DNA of 64,000 nucleotides from Pseudomonas viridiflava (GCF_900580865.1 NZ_UTBZ01000060.1:356032-420031), one strand, 5' to 3'; shown: positions 35,701 to 44,699, numbered from the stretch's first letter. Numbers and translations are program-made. Notes: generated by a model from the sequence alone, not told the origin.

Positions 35701-38700
35701 AAGACGTGGTGCTGAATATCGGCGGCATCCGCGTCGCCGATGTCGATGCCGACCGCGATCCGAACGTCAACGACCGGGCGATCAGCGTGATTCTCACGGT
35801 TACCCACGGCACGCTGTTCCTTGGTGCGACCGTGCCCGGCGTCACCGTCAGCGGTGCCAACACCGCGAGCCTGACCCTGACCGGCAACCTCGCCGACATC
35901 AACACCGCGCTGGCCAGCCTGCAATATCTGGGCAATGCCAACTTCAATGGCACCGACACCCTGACTGTTTTGAGCAACGACCGGGGCAACTACGGCGATG
36001 CCGACGGCGACGGCATTCCCGGCACTGCAGCTGATGCACTGACCGACACCGACACCCTGCAAATCATTCTCGACGCGGTGAATGACAACCCGGTCGGCGT
36101 CAACGACAGCGCCACGGCTTTGGAGGCCGGCGGCACCAACAACACCTCCGCCGGTATCGATCCGCGCGGCAATGTGCTGAGCAATGACACCGACGTCGAC
36201 ATCGCCACCAACGCCGACCAACTGCACGTGGTTTCGGTCGGTCCCGGCGCCGGCATTCAGACGCCGGTGCTCGGTGTCACCGTGATCAATGGCCTGTACG
36301 GTCAGTTGGTGATTGGCAGCAACGGTTCGTACCAATATGTCGTCGATAACAACAATGCGGCCGTGCAGGCCTTGCGCGTGTCGGGCCAGACTTTGCAGGA
36401 CAACTTCAATTACGTGCTCGCTGACCTTGCCGGAGAGACCTCGACCGCCACATTGAGCGTGACCATTCAAGGCGCCAACGACACGCCGCAGGGCATCGAC
36501 GATGACGGCGTGGCCATCGAGGCCGGCGGTGTCAACAACGGCACACCGGGCAGCGATGCCACCGGTAATGTGTTGACCAATGATCAGGACGTCGACAGCG
36601 CCGCCAACGGCGAAACCCGCACCGTGACCGGTGTCCGTCCGGTGGCTGAGGCCGGCACCGGCAATTTCACCGCGGTCAGCGGCGCTACGGCGATTGCCGG
36701 GCTCTACGGTACGTTGACCATCAATCCCGACGGCACTTACAGCTATGTGGTCAACAATAGCAACGCCACGGTTCAGCGGCTCAGCGCCGGTCAACAACTG
36801 GTCGAATTCTTCAGCTATCGGCTGACCGATACCGGCGGACTGGACGATGTCGCGCAACTGCGCATCGTCATTCAGGGCGCCAACGACAATCCGGTGGCCA
36901 GCGATGATGCGGCGTCGGCACAAGCCGCGTCGAGCAATGGCACAGCCTCGGAAAGCAATCCGAGCGGCAACGTGATTCAGTTCCCCAGCCGACCCGGGCC
37001 AATCAACCAGCCCGGCGGCAACGGCGTCGATCAGGATGTCGATGCCAATGACCAGCCGAGCAGCCAGTTGCTGGTCAATGGCGTGATCAACAAAAGCGAA
37101 GCCAGTTACAACCCGGCCGTCGACGTGCTGAGCGGTGTGGCCACCGGCACCACCTCAGCCAACGGCACCTTGGTCGCAGGCCTTTACGGCACCTTGCGCA
37201 TCGGCGCCGATGGCTCGTTTTTCTATGACGTCGACAGCACCAATGCAGCGGTCCAGGCCTTGGCGCCTGGGCAGACATTGACCGAGTTCTTCACCTACCG
37301 CGTCACCGACACCACCGGCCTGACCGACACCGCGCAACTGGTGATTACCGTCCACGGCGTCAACGATCCACCCGTGGCGCAAAACGTCATCGCCGTCGCC
37401 ACCGAAGCCGGCGGGTCCAACAACCTGACGCCGGGCGTCAACCCTTCGGGCGACGTCACGGCCAACGACACCGACCCCGATGGCGACCCGTTGACGGTCA
37501 CGCTGATCAAGTCCGGCGCGAGCGGCGATCCGGGCACGCCTATCGCGGTCAATCTCGGCGGCACGGTGATTGCCGGACTGTACGGCACGCTGACGATTTT
37601 CCCCGACGGCAGCTACGTCTATGAAGTCGACAACAGCAACCCTGACGTTCAGGCGCTGCGGCGCAGCGTCGATCTGCTCTCGGAACGTTTCACCTACACC
37701 GTCAGCGATGGCGTCGGCGCGACTCCGGAAATCGACACCGCCGAAATCATCGTGCTGATCCGCGGGCAGAACGACAACCCGCTGGCCAATGACGACTCAG
37801 GCGTGGCCATTGAGGCCGGTGGCTTGAACAACAGCCAGCCCGGCCAAGACCCCACCGGCAACGTGCTGGATAACGACAGCGACGTCGACGGCGGCGAAGT
37901 CCCCGGCGACCTGCCCAATTACGACTATGGCGAGACCCGCGCGGTGTCCTCGGTACGCACCGGCTCAGAGGCTGGCACCGGGAAGGCGGGCACATTGGGC
38001 ACGGAACTGCGCGGCACTTACGGCTGGCTGACACTGAATGCCGACGGCAACTACAGCTATCGCCTCGACAACAGCATGGCCGCCGTGCAGGCCTTGCGCG
38101 CCGGGAATACGTTGCTCGACGCGTTCAGCTACGAGGTGATCGACGCCGCCGGCGCCAGCGATCGCGCTACGTTGAACATCACAATTCAAGGACGCAATGA
38201 CACGCCGATCGCGCAGAACGACAGCAACACCGCCGTTGAGGCCGGCGGCTTGAACAACGCCACGCCAGGCACTAATCCGAGCGGCAACGTGCTGAGCAAT
38301 GACAGCGATGTCGACGGCAACGGCGAAGTGCTCAGTGTCATCGGCGTCAATCAAGGCTCGTCGGTGGGCCTGATCGGCAGCGGGTTCAATGGCACCTACG
38401 GTGTTCTCACCCTGAATGCCGATGGCAGTTACAGCTACGTGGTCGACAACCTCAATCCGCAGGTCCAGGCGCTGCGCAACAATGCCGACACCCTCACGGA
38501 AACCTTTACCTATCAGATCCGCGACCTGGCCGGCGCCACCAGCAGCGCGACGCTGACCATCACCGTGCGCGGGGCCAACGACAACCCGGTCGCCAGCGAC
38601 GACAGTGCCGTGGCGGTCGAGGCTGGCGGAACCTTCAACGGCACGCCCGGGGTCAACCCAAGCGGCAATGTGCTGAACAACGACAACGATGTCGATGCCA

Positions 38701-41018
38701 ACGACGCCAAACTGGTCACCGGTATCCGCACGGGTAGCGAAGCGGCCGGCGGCACCTTCACCAGCGTTGTCGGCGCACAGACCTTCAACGGTTTGTACGG
38801 CACCCTGACCCTCAACACCGACGGCACTTACAGCTACGTGGTCAACAACAACCTCGCCGCCGTGCAGGCGCTGAAACTCGGTGATTCGCTGGTGGAAACC
38901 TTCACCTACCGCCTGCGCGACATCGCCGGGGCCACCGACACTGCGCAACTGAGCATTCGCATCGACGGCGCCTGGGATGCGCCGGTGGCGGCCAACGACA
39001 CCGTACTGGCCGTGGCCGATAACGGCAACGGCAACGGCGTCAACCCAAGCGGCAACGTGCTGCCCAATGACACCGACGTCGACCAGGGTGACAACAAGAC
39101 CGTCACCGGCATTCGTTTCGGCACGGAAGACGCCGGCGGCAGTCTGGCCGGAGTCACGGCTGGCACCGACAACAGCAACGGCACGCTGATCAACGGACTC
39201 TACGGGCAGTTGATCATCGGCGCCGATGGCAGCTTCACCTACAACCTCGATTCGAACAATGCGGCGGTACTGGCTTTGGGGCCGCTGCAATTTCTCAATG
39301 AGCGCTTTACCTATCAGGTCAGCGACCGTGGCGGGCAGAACGATCTGGCGGAAATCCACATCATCATTCGCGGGCGCAACATTGCGCCGGTGGCCAACAC
39401 CGACACAGCGACGGCGATCGAGGCCGGTGGCAGCAACAACGATCAACCCGGTCTCAACCCCGGCGGCAATGTGCTGGACAACGACACCGACGCCGAAAGC
39501 GATCCGCTGTCGGTGATCGGCATTCACACCGGCACCGTCAACGCAATCGGCACGGTCGGCAGCATCGGCACCTCGTTGCGCGGGTTGTATGGCGACTTGC
39601 TGATCAATGCCGACGGCAGCTACACCTACACCGTCGACAACAACCTTGCTGCCGTACAGGCCTTGCGTCAGAGCGGCCAGACCCTGAATGAAGTGTTCAC
39701 CTACACCATCGTCGACCGCTGGGGCGACACCAGCGCCGCCGAATTGCGCATCACCGTCGATGGCCGCAACGATACGCCGATCGCCGCCGATGACAGCGCC
39801 ACGGCGATCGAAGCCGGAGGCGTCAACAACGGCACGGCGGGCAGCAACGCCACGGGCAACGTGCTGGACAACGATACGGACGTCGACAGCGTGGCCAATG
39901 GCGAAGGCAAACAGGTGCAAAGCGTCAGCAATCAGGCCGGCCAGTCCACCGGCGCCGGGCAAGTGTTGATCGGCCTCTACGGGCAACTGACGTTGAACGC
40001 CGATGGCAGCTACACGTACGTCATCGACAACAACAATCCCGTGGTCCAGGCCTTGCGCACGGCGGGCGAAACCCTCAGTGAAACCTTCACCTACCGCATG
40101 GTCGACACGGCCGGCGCGACCTCGGATGCGCGTTTGACCGTGGTGATTCAGGGTGCGAACGATGCTCCGATCGCACAAAACGACAGCGGTTTTGCCAGCG
40201 ATCAGTCCCCTGCCCCGCAAACCACCGGCAACGTGCTGCCCAACGATGGCGACGTCGACGGCAATGACAGTCTGGTGGTGGTCGGCGTACGCACCGGCGC
40301 CGAGTCGGGTTCCGGTGCGGCTGGCGTGATTGGCCAGCCGATCATTGGCTTGTACGGAACACTGGTACTGAATGCAGACGGCAGTTACACCTACACCATC
40401 GATCAGAACAACCCTTCCGTACTCGCCGCCGCCGGCCTCGGGCAGATTCTGCGCGACGTGTTCACCTACACGATCAACGACCGTGCCGGCGCCAGCGATC
40501 AGGCCGAACTGGTGATTACCCTCGACATCGCCACGCCGTTCATACCAGCACCGGGCGGCAACAACTTCGAACGTGACCCGAACACCCTGAACCGCAATTT
40601 CCTGATCCCTGATCCGCAGCCGGCGGTGTTTGTCACACCAGTGGTCGAGCGCGCCGCTGAAATCTCCGAGCTTTCGGCCTGGGGCGTCGATGGCAGCAAC
40701 CTGCGGCTGGCGGCGGTCGGCGAGTTCACCAGCGAATCAGTGGGCAACGGTCTGGGCCTGGTGCCGGGGCAATTCGTCGCGCAAGCGGTGCGCACCAGTC
40801 GCCTCGAAAGCGAACTGGACCTGCTATGGATTCAGGGGCGTCAGGGCCGCACCGGTTTGAGCGCCGACGGTTTGTTGAGCGACCCGTCGCTGTTCACCTT
40901 GAACCCGGCCGACCTGACGCACAGCCCGGCTCACGTAGAAAAGCCTCATGAAAAACTACGGGCCAAGGGCTTCAGCGCGCAATTGCGCGATGCAGCGCAA
41001 CGGCGCACGCCACGGTAA
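29706..41018 (+). CDS. Giant surface protein: LEPR motif, DUF4347, DUF11-like, SdrD-like and 11 VCBS repeats
   Basis: The product has 3770 residues; ATG 29706 has AAGAGG upstream. There is no Sec signal. Residues 22-31 read LEPRILFDGA, the LEPR motif found at the front of many giant exported proteins. DUF4347 follows (about 75-240), with SHGASG (His130) and LYGCDVGAG (Cys173). Residues about 245-1850 hold successive DUF11/isopeptide-like domains. An SdrD B-like domain (about 1855-1970) and a cadherin-like unit come next. From about 36.08 to 40.53 kb there are 11 VCBS/cadherin-like repeats of about 125-145 residues, each with AxEAGG, GNVLxNDxDVD, LYGTLTLNADGSYTY and ANDxP. The C-terminal 150 residues are unique and non-repetitive, with no RTX nonapeptides. 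It is probably an adhesin or surface fibre, exported by the four proteins encoded downstream. Confidence 0.9.
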   Translation: MQDSRNGLSGAHWRPQRQSLALEPRILFDGAAASAAADQHHSDPAAPPAAVDAEVPHTTPTEGRATEPAPSAARSLLVIDSRIENRDQLVAQLPGNVTAIVVDVGEDGLAAISAALAQLGKVDSIQIMSHGASGQFTLGNRTVSSDNIDSLGKTLEQWRNNLTQGADIQLYGCDVGAGASGQTLVSELARWTGADVGASSNDTGSSQAGGDWTLETRVGDLDKSIAISSLAMAHFDGLLADAAPTATVSTGGSDVLLGDRFTFTVNFSNTSTQVGYAPFINLAMPVTGKDGDDGVNFISATYLGQNLISHVVTFDANGNATHPLAKDANGNFLIINAATYGMRAGDKLVVIELPFASVTNQQPVIGVQITASLSNLADTAFSIGSPDLTIRASGGFEFGNDALDNPTNDPSLIQAGTAAFVVHPTVITVSETINTPEGETATGPNYVRTLTLSATPAPGQTLTNVVVTQPLPDNIQVNSITPGAGGRLTSITLHDGTVVTNAAEIAVLIAANDVYINSFTVAYDSLTGKTDTVVAFYVPEVDANGQPVINPVTGDAVTVTLGPPTASGQWVPLDPRDVTAPNTTIDFSGTGQSTQFIAKSITLLKTATMQNDIGHSGISPGDTLQYTLNLAISDYFAFGKDFFNEGQLVIRDQLSDGQTLSGTPTLTVTINGVAQTITLVTSVVNNADGSTSMVFDIAQSLRNAFNNIRGWLNGDLAFDDTLQGAVVAVLSYSAIVGQTYKPPSGNPHPDINEGDELGNTATVDGTLLVDRFNLTGESETDGSTTTSVIPTSNVDINLVEVNNGAPPGNGELRPGDEVTFELSYDLITGDYEQFKLTAYLPLPLFNVSGITWGSGNDVGQWALGAGNTNAGGVISVTSADGNSVVFDFGSFATNTTTGSRIVIRFTVRVGDQPFADQRSLDVLAQSSQQTTLTDRTLISSDVVAIVSVAEPVLNIKHGVVSGSNGTVTGTSGSWNPPGSTGVPFNGSVTDLSAVDGNISNIDGADRLRLVTAIENSGGGGAFDVSTSITLPSGLSFVGGSLAAANLQIYRGDGTLLVLGTDYSVSGNQITFLDAGGQASLLAGRSGTAADTSGANVVVISYDVEVSATIEASRSLQSTATLSNYASVNDGADFTPTDLTDLASQQIAAPVISKVFADGTLDNGDSSASHTNGSDLVVGESMRYDIVITLPEGTTQNLRIEDLIPPGMRLDTSFNGGLGYQIITTRAGSGALGADFAGSVLVGGFAGIGGALGGDGVDGRWTFSVSSVSADNQTGNNTFVIRLQLVANNVIANQANVSLQNNAQLVYNDPDGDTPNGAVALDRNVALSGGQPTVTVREPTLQINQVITSTSGLGGYDQGDTVTFNITITNGNGSTDFSAFDISFLDTLPTQLSNVTLVGVLYQNGATNNGGVAFEIVGGQLRTASGANIDIAKGGSIVLQLSGIVNASAAALSNIANVASVQWTSLDGGNAGERTGVDGVLNGGTLNDYRNLSTLLIPVAQAIEISRVGGLPDTAAPNPTSATVEQVTVGEVIRYRVVVLVPEGNNPNYQVQITLANGLQFISPDALVNALRIAFISNGGLTSDANLIVGGTLNIDGNENSPEALPITADLSGLAPQGIFDPSRLTVVTNPDGSQVVTFNLGNVVNGNGNDDDLEGISIEFNVRVTNIAANIAGAQLAVTAQEIVNGAGRAVSDTVFERVVEPSFSGLDKQIVTFNPNPSGSTGNATVQLSFTQNGGLPAFDARVSDSFAGGSNYTLLSVSINGVSYGPGNLPAGISFSTSGGLSVNFDQLDVGAQIQVRYSVDLPNSTIVASSNATLTWSSLPEDFTSWGGNSVGVDGTATGERDGSAVGPNQYILRDTAGLGVITGTLWNDTASPTASATPDGAGLAGQTVTLTWAGADGRLDTTADNLQFTTVTDANGQYRFGVLPLGVFRIDVPAGLVSYPQPLGDLRVRVDSDAGTLGQITITLGDADTQSANAGYVEQNDAPVNTLPGTQNGLEDVVLNIGGIRVADVDADRDPNVNDRAISVILTVTHGTLFLGATVPGVTVSGANTASLTLTGNLADINTALASLQYLGNANFNGTDTLTVLSNDRGNYGDADGDGIPGTAADALTDTDTLQIILDAVNDNPVGVNDSATALEAGGTNNTSAGIDPRGNVLSNDTDVDIATNADQLHVVSVGPGAGIQTPVLGVTVINGLYGQLVIGSNGSYQYVVDNNNAAVQALRVSGQTLQDNFNYVLADLAGETSTATLSVTIQGANDTPQGIDDDGVAIEAGGVNNGTPGSDATGNVLTNDQDVDSAANGETRTVTGVRPVAEAGTGNFTAVSGATAIAGLYGTLTINPDGTYSYVVNNSNATVQRLSAGQQLVEFFSYRLTDTGGLDDVAQLRIVIQGANDNPVASDDAASAQAASSNGTASESNPSGNVIQFPSRPGPINQPGGNGVDQDVDANDQPSSQLLVNGVINKSEASYNPAVDVLSGVATGTTSANGTLVAGLYGTLRIGADGSFFYDVDSTNAAVQALAPGQTLTEFFTYRVTDTTGLTDTAQLVITVHGVNDPPVAQNVIAVATEAGGSNNLTPGVNPSGDVTANDTDPDGDPLTVTLIKSGASGDPGTPIAVNLGGTVIAGLYGTLTIFPDGSYVYEVDNSNPDVQALRRSVDLLSERFTYTVSDGVGATPEIDTAEIIVLIRGQNDNPLANDDSGVAIEAGGLNNSQPGQDPTGNVLDNDSDVDGGEVPGDLPNYDYGETRAVSSVRTGSEAGTGKAGTLGTELRGTYGWLTLNADGNYSYRLDNSMAAVQALRAGNTLLDAFSYEVIDAAGASDRATLNITIQGRNDTPIAQNDSNTAVEAGGLNNATPGTNPSGNVLSNDSDVDGNGEVLSVIGVNQGSSVGLIGSGFNGTYGVLTLNADGSYSYVVDNLNPQVQALRNNADTLTETFTYQIRDLAGATSSATLTITVRGANDNPVASDDSAVAVEAGGTFNGTPGVNPSGNVLNNDNDVDANDAKLVTGIRTGSEAAGGTFTSVVGAQTFNGLYGTLTLNTDGTYSYVVNNNLAAVQALKLGDSLVETFTYRLRDIAGATDTAQLSIRIDGAWDAPVAANDTVLAVADNGNGNGVNPSGNVLPNDTDVDQGDNKTVTGIRFGTEDAGGSLAGVTAGTDNSNGTLINGLYGQLIIGADGSFTYNLDSNNAAVLALGPLQFLNERFTYQVSDRGGQNDLAEIHIIIRGRNIAPVANTDTATAIEAGGSNNDQPGLNPGGNVLDNDTDAESDPLSVIGIHTGTVNAIGTVGSIGTSLRGLYGDLLINADGSYTYTVDNNLAAVQALRQSGQTLNEVFTYTIVDRWGDTSAAELRITVDGRNDTPIAADDSATAIEAGGVNNGTAGSNATGNVLDNDTDVDSVANGEGKQVQSVSNQAGQSTGAGQVLIGLYGQLTLNADGSYTYVIDNNNPVVQALRTAGETLSETFTYRMVDTAGATSDARLTVVIQGANDAPIAQNDSGFASDQSPAPQTTGNVLPNDGDVDGNDSLVVVGVRTGAESGSGAAGVIGQPIIGLYGTLVLNADGSYTYTIDQNNPSVLAAAGLGQILRDVFTYTINDRAGASDQAELVITLDIATPFIPAPGGNNFERDPNTLNRNFLIPDPQPAVFVTPVVERAAEISELSAWGVDGSNLRLAAVGEFTSESVGNGLGLVPGQFVAQAVRTSRLESELDLLWIQGRQGRTGLSADGLLSDPSLFTLNPADLTHSPAHVEKPHEKLRAKGFSAQLRDAAQRRTPR

Positions 41019-41063
41019 AGCGGTCGACCTGCAGAAAAATTCGAAGAATGCAAAGGAATGAAC

Positions 41064-42602
41064 ATGCGCCTACACGCGAACCGGCTTCTCAGTACCGCCA
41101 TCGCTTCTGCACTGTTGCTCAGTGCTTGCTCATCAACGGAGCCGAAACCCTCCACCGATGAAGAAAACCGTCAACGGATCATTGCCGATCAGTCACGCAT
41201 GTATTCCGGTCAGGAGCCGGTCACCGCGCCGATCACCTTTTACGAAGCCGCCGCGCGGGCGCTGAAATACAACCTCGACTACCGCCTCAAACTGATGGAA
41301 AGCGCGCTGGCCTCGGACCTGCGCGATGTTTCCAGCCATGAAATGCTCCCGCGTCTGGTCGCCTCCGCCGGGTATGCCGGGCGTGACAACGATTCCGGCG
41401 GCACCTCGATCGGCATCGAAGACCGTCAGGTCAGCTTGCGTCCATCGACCTCCGAAGAACGCTATCGCGAAGTCTACGGTTTGGGTTTGAGCTGGAGTCT
41501 GCTGGATTTTGGCGTCGCGTATTACCGCACGCAGCAGAAATCCGACCAGATTCTCATGGCCGAAGAGCGCCGGCGCAAAGTCGCGCAGAACGTGCTGCAG
41601 GACGTGCGCAATGCCTATTGGCGGGCGCTCGGCGCTCAGCGTTTGATGCCGGAAGTCGACAAGCTGCTGATGCGCACCCACACCGCGCTGACCTCGGCCC
41701 GTCAGGCGGAAACCCGTGGCCTGCTGCCGCGTCAGGAAATCCTCGCCTATCAGCGCGCGCTGCTCGATTCGATCTACCTGCTGACAGTGCGCCGCCAGGA
41801 TCTGGAGTTCGCTCAGGCCGAACTGTCAGCGCTGATGTCGCTGCCGCCGGGTTCGAAAATGATCCTCGCCGACATGCCCGACCCGCCGCTGCCGGAAGTG
41901 CGCCAGAGCATGGCGCGACTGGAACAGCTGTCGTTGGAGAACCGCCCGGAAATCATGGAAGAGTGGTATCGCAAGCGCGTTAACCAAAAGGATCTCGAGA
42001 TCGCCAAGGCGCAGCTGTGGCCGAATGTCAGCGTCGATTTTGGCTACAAGTACGATTCCAACAAATACCTCTACAACAACGACTGGATGAGCACCGGTCT
42101 GCAAGTGTCGATGAACCTGATTCGTCTGCTGCAACTGCCGTCGTTGAACGCGGCGGAAAAATCCCAGAGTGAAACCGACGACACCCGGCGCGTGGCGCTG
42201 TCGATGGCGATTCTCACGCAAGTGCGGGTCGGCACCCTGCGCTATCAACTGGCGCGGCAGGAAGTGGAGTTTGCCGAAGACAGTCTGCGCGTTGATCGCA
42301 GCCTGCTCGACTACGCCCAAGCGGCGAAAACCGGCGCGCTGGGTTCCGAGCTAGAAGTGATCCGTTCCGAAGGACGTTATCTGCTCTCGCGTTATCAGCG
42401 TGAAGCGGCGTTCTCCAGTGCGCAGGCCGCATGGGGGCGGATGTACAACTCGGTCGGGCTGGACGTGCTGCCCAAGGAAATCTCGCAACACGACATCAAG
42501 ACCCTGGCCCGGGAGATCCAGCGCACCTTGAACGAACAAGAACAACAACGCCTGCTCGCTGCCACTTCGCAAGGAACGCCGAATGCGCAAAATCGCCCTT
42601 GA
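41064..42602 (+). CDS. TolC-family outer-membrane lipoprotein
   Basis: The product has 512 residues from ATG 41064, six bases after AAAGGA; ATG 41058 sits too close to that site. A lipoprotein signal ends LLLSAC. The rest is a TolC/OEP fold with long helical hairpins and two internal repeats (ITFYEAAARALKYNLDYRL, and later LEIAKAQLWPNVSVDFGYKYDSN). It should form the outer-membrane channel of the export system. It starts 45 bp after the giant gene and overlaps the next gene by 20 bp. Confidence 0.87.
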   Translation: MRLHANRLLSTAIASALLLSACSSTEPKPSTDEENRQRIIADQSRMYSGQEPVTAPITFYEAAARALKYNLDYRLKLMESALASDLRDVSSHEMLPRLVASAGYAGRDNDSGGTSIGIEDRQVSLRPSTSEERYREVYGLGLSWSLLDFGVAYYRTQQKSDQILMAEERRRKVAQNVLQDVRNAYWRALGAQRLMPEVDKLLMRTHTALTSARQAETRGLLPRQEILAYQRALLDSIYLLTVRRQDLEFAQAELSALMSLPPGSKMILADMPDPPLPEVRQSMARLEQLSLENRPEIMEEWYRKRVNQKDLEIAKAQLWPNVSVDFGYKYDSNKYLYNNDWMSTGLQVSMNLIRLLQLPSLNAAEKSQSETDDTRRVALSMAILTQVRVGTLRYQLARQEVEFAEDSLRVDRSLLDYAQAAKTGALGSELEVIRSEGRYLLSRYQREAAFSSAQAAWGRMYNSVGLDVLPKEISQHDIKTLAREIQRTLNEQEQQRLLAATSQGTPNAQNRP

Positions 42603-43356
42603 GTCCCGTTTCGGGGCCCTGTTGTTGGCCAGTCTGATCCTGCCCGTCCACGCCGAAGACAGCCCGTCGGCCACAGCTCTGGAAAGTGCCAGTGCGATTC
42701 GCGTGCTGCTCGCCGCCGAACTGGAAACCACCCTGTCCAGCCAAATGGCCGGCACCTTGGGCGAACTGAAAGCCGGGTTCGGCGAACAGGTCGCCAAGGC
42801 CGAATTGCTCGCCCGCTTCAACTGCAATGAAGCCGAAGCGCGCGCGAAAGTCGCGGCGGCGGAGCTGGCCATGGCCAAACAGAACCTGCAGGCCAAACAA
42901 CAACTGCGCCAGCTCAACGCGGTGGGCGATATCGAAGTGTCGATGGCCAACACCGAAGTGCAAAAGGCCGACGGCGCGCGAGCCATGGGCGCGGCGCAAA
43001 GCAGTTACTGCCAGGTGCTCGCACCGTTTTCCGGGCGAGTGGCCAAGGTTTACGTCAAGCCTTACCAAACCGTTTCGGCCGGCACGCCGCTGTTCGATCT
43101 GGTCAGTGACGGTGCACTGAAGGTGCGCCTGAACGTACCGTCCAACCTGCTGAAAACCCTCAAGCCCGGCCTGCCGCTGCAGGTCAGCATCCATGAAACC
43201 GGCAAGACCTATCCGGCGCATGTCAGCGGCATCAACTCACGCGTCGATGCAGTAGCGCAAACCGTTGAACTGGAAGCGAAGCTCGACAACAAGTACCCCG
43301 ACTTGATGGCCGGCATGAGCGGCACCGCGCAGTTCGAGCAAGACGCGCGCCCATGA
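42583..43356 (+). CDS. Periplasmic HlyD/RND-type membrane fusion protein
   Basis: The product has 257 residues with a signal peptide (about 1-24, ending VHA/ED). A split barrel-sandwich domain (AGTLGELKAGFGEQVAKAELL and CQVLAPFSGRVAKVYVKPYQTVSAGTPLF) surrounds a short helical hairpin, followed by a beta-barrel domain. It lacks a membrane anchor and is short for its family, suggesting a soluble or lipid-independent adaptor between the TolC-like channel and the inner-membrane components. Its stop overlaps the next ATG in ATGA. Confidence 0.82.
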   Translation: MRKIALESRFGALLLASLILPVHAEDSPSATALESASAIRVLLAAELETTLSSQMAGTLGELKAGFGEQVAKAELLARFNCNEAEARAKVAAAELAMAKQNLQAKQQLRQLNAVGDIEVSMANTEVQKADGARAMGAAQSSYCQVLAPFSGRVAKVYVKPYQTVSAGTPLFDLVSDGALKVRLNVPSNLLKTLKPGLPLQVSIHETGKTYPAHVSGINSRVDAVAQTVELEAKLDNKYPDLMAGMSGTAQFEQDARP

Positions 43357-44699
43357 CCATGAACGAGCCGTTGCCTCACCCTCACCTGCTGCTCGAACTC
43401 GATGCACTGCGTGATAAAGCCATGGCCGCTGACTCGCTGAACAGCCTGGCGTTCAGCATGGCCAACGACCTGTACCCGCTGCTGCCCTTTCATCAGGCGC
43501 TGGTGTTCGCCCAGCGTGAGTCATCGCTGGAGCTGTTGAACGTCTCGGGGCTGTCACGGCCCAGCGAAGATTCGCCTTATCTGGTGTGGCTGCGGCGCGC
43601 CAGTCGCTGGGTCGCGGCGCAAGTACCCGGTGCTGAACCGGTGTGGCTGTCCCAGGACAGCGCCAGTCCACCGCCGGACATCGCCGAAGGCTGGAACGAA
43701 TGGTGGCCGTCGGGGCTGTGGTGCGTGCCGGTGCAGGATCGCGACAATCAACGGTTGGGCTTATTGCTGCTGTTGCTGGAGCAGGAACCGCCAGCGCTGT
43801 TGTGGCACCACCTCAAGGGGCTGGTCAGCACCTGGGCCTATTGCTGGTCAGCGCTGACCCGGCGCAAGGGCTTGCGGCGCTGGCGGCCCAATCGCAAACA
43901 ACTGCTGCTGGTGTTGATCGTGCTGGCGGCCCTGCTGCTGTTGCCGGTGCGGCAAACGGCCTTGGCGCCGACTGAAATCGTTTCGCGGCAGGCGCAGATC
44001 ATCAGCTCACCGATCGATGGCGTGATCGAAAAGATTCAGGTTCGGCCCAATCAACCGGTAGACGCTGGCACACCCCTGTTTGCGCTGGACGAAACCACCC
44101 TGCGCAGCCGCGCTGAAGTGCTCGGTAAAGAGGTCGCGGTGGCAGATGCCGAGTTGCAGGCAGCCAGCCAACGGGCGTTCGATAACCCGCAGAGCAAAAG
44201 CGAATTGACCTTGCTCGCAGGTCGCGCGCAGCAACGCCGCGCCGAACTGGCAGCGGTGCAGGCGCAACTGAAACGCACGCAAGTGCTGTCGCCAAGAGCC
44301 GGTGTTGCCGTGTTCAGCGACCCCAATGACTGGCTGGGCAAACCGGTGGTGACCGGCGAGCGCATCCTGCAAGTGGCTGACCCGACGCAACCGGCCATGC
44401 TGATTCAACTGGCCGTGGCCGATGCCATCGCGCTGGAGCCGGGCGCCGAGGTCACGCTGTTTCTCACCGCTTATCCGCTGACGCCCCTCAAGGGGCAGAT
44501 TCTGGAAACCAGTTATCAGGCGCGGCCCAGCGATGAAGGCGTGGTCGCCTACCGCTTGCTCGCGAGCATTGAGGGCGCCCCGGAACATGCGCGCCTCGGC
44601 CTGCACGGCACGGCGAAGCTCTACGGCGGGCGGGTCATGCTCGGTTATTACCTGCTGCGCCGGCCGCTGGCGACGCTGCGTGCCTGGAGTGGCTGGTAA
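43353..44699 (+). CDS. GAF-like/HlyD fusion membrane protein
   Basis: The product has 448 residues. The first 165 or so are cytoplasmic and resemble a GAF-like domain (LLPFHQALVFAQRESSLELLNVSG; LWCVPVQDRDNQRLGLLLLLLE). After a basic stretch a single membrane segment (about 183-200) leads to a periplasmic HlyD-like part: a barrel-sandwich (AQIISSPIDGVIEKIQVRPNQPVDAGTPLF), an alpha-hairpin and a second lipoyl half (RTQVLSPRAGVAVFSDPNDW). A sensor-like domain on a membrane fusion protein is unusual and could gate export. It is coupled to both neighbours (ATGA, TAATG). Confidence 0.8.
   Translation: MTMNEPLPHPHLLLELDALRDKAMAADSLNSLAFSMANDLYPLLPFHQALVFAQRESSLELLNVSGLSRPSEDSPYLVWLRRASRWVAAQVPGAEPVWLSQDSASPPPDIAEGWNEWWPSGLWCVPVQDRDNQRLGLLLLLLEQEPPALLWHHLKGLVSTWAYCWSALTRRKGLRRWRPNRKQLLLVLIVLAALLLLPVRQTALAPTEIVSRQAQIISSPIDGVIEKIQVRPNQPVDAGTPLFALDETTLRSRAEVLGKEVAVADAELQAASQRAFDNPQSKSELTLLAGRAQQRRAELAAVQAQLKRTQVLSPRAGVAVFSDPNDWLGKPVVTGERILQVADPTQPAMLIQLAVADAIALEPGAEVTLFLTAYPLTPLKGQILETSYQARPSDEGVVAYRLLASIEGAPEHARLGLHGTAKLYGGRVMLGYYLLRRPLATLRAWSGW

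Noticed and set aside
34056..36923. 955-codon minus-strand frame inside the giant gene
   Set aside because: Composition (Ala, Gly, Val, His, Arg rich, no domains) is that of a complement of Asn/Thr/Asp-rich repeats; other shadows at 31935-33554 and 37965-40220 have the same cause.
29706..41018. Interpretation as a classical RTX adhesin exported by type I secretion
   Set aside because: No GGxGxDxLx nonapeptides and no ABC transporter gene; the flanking genes are HlyD- and M50-type only.
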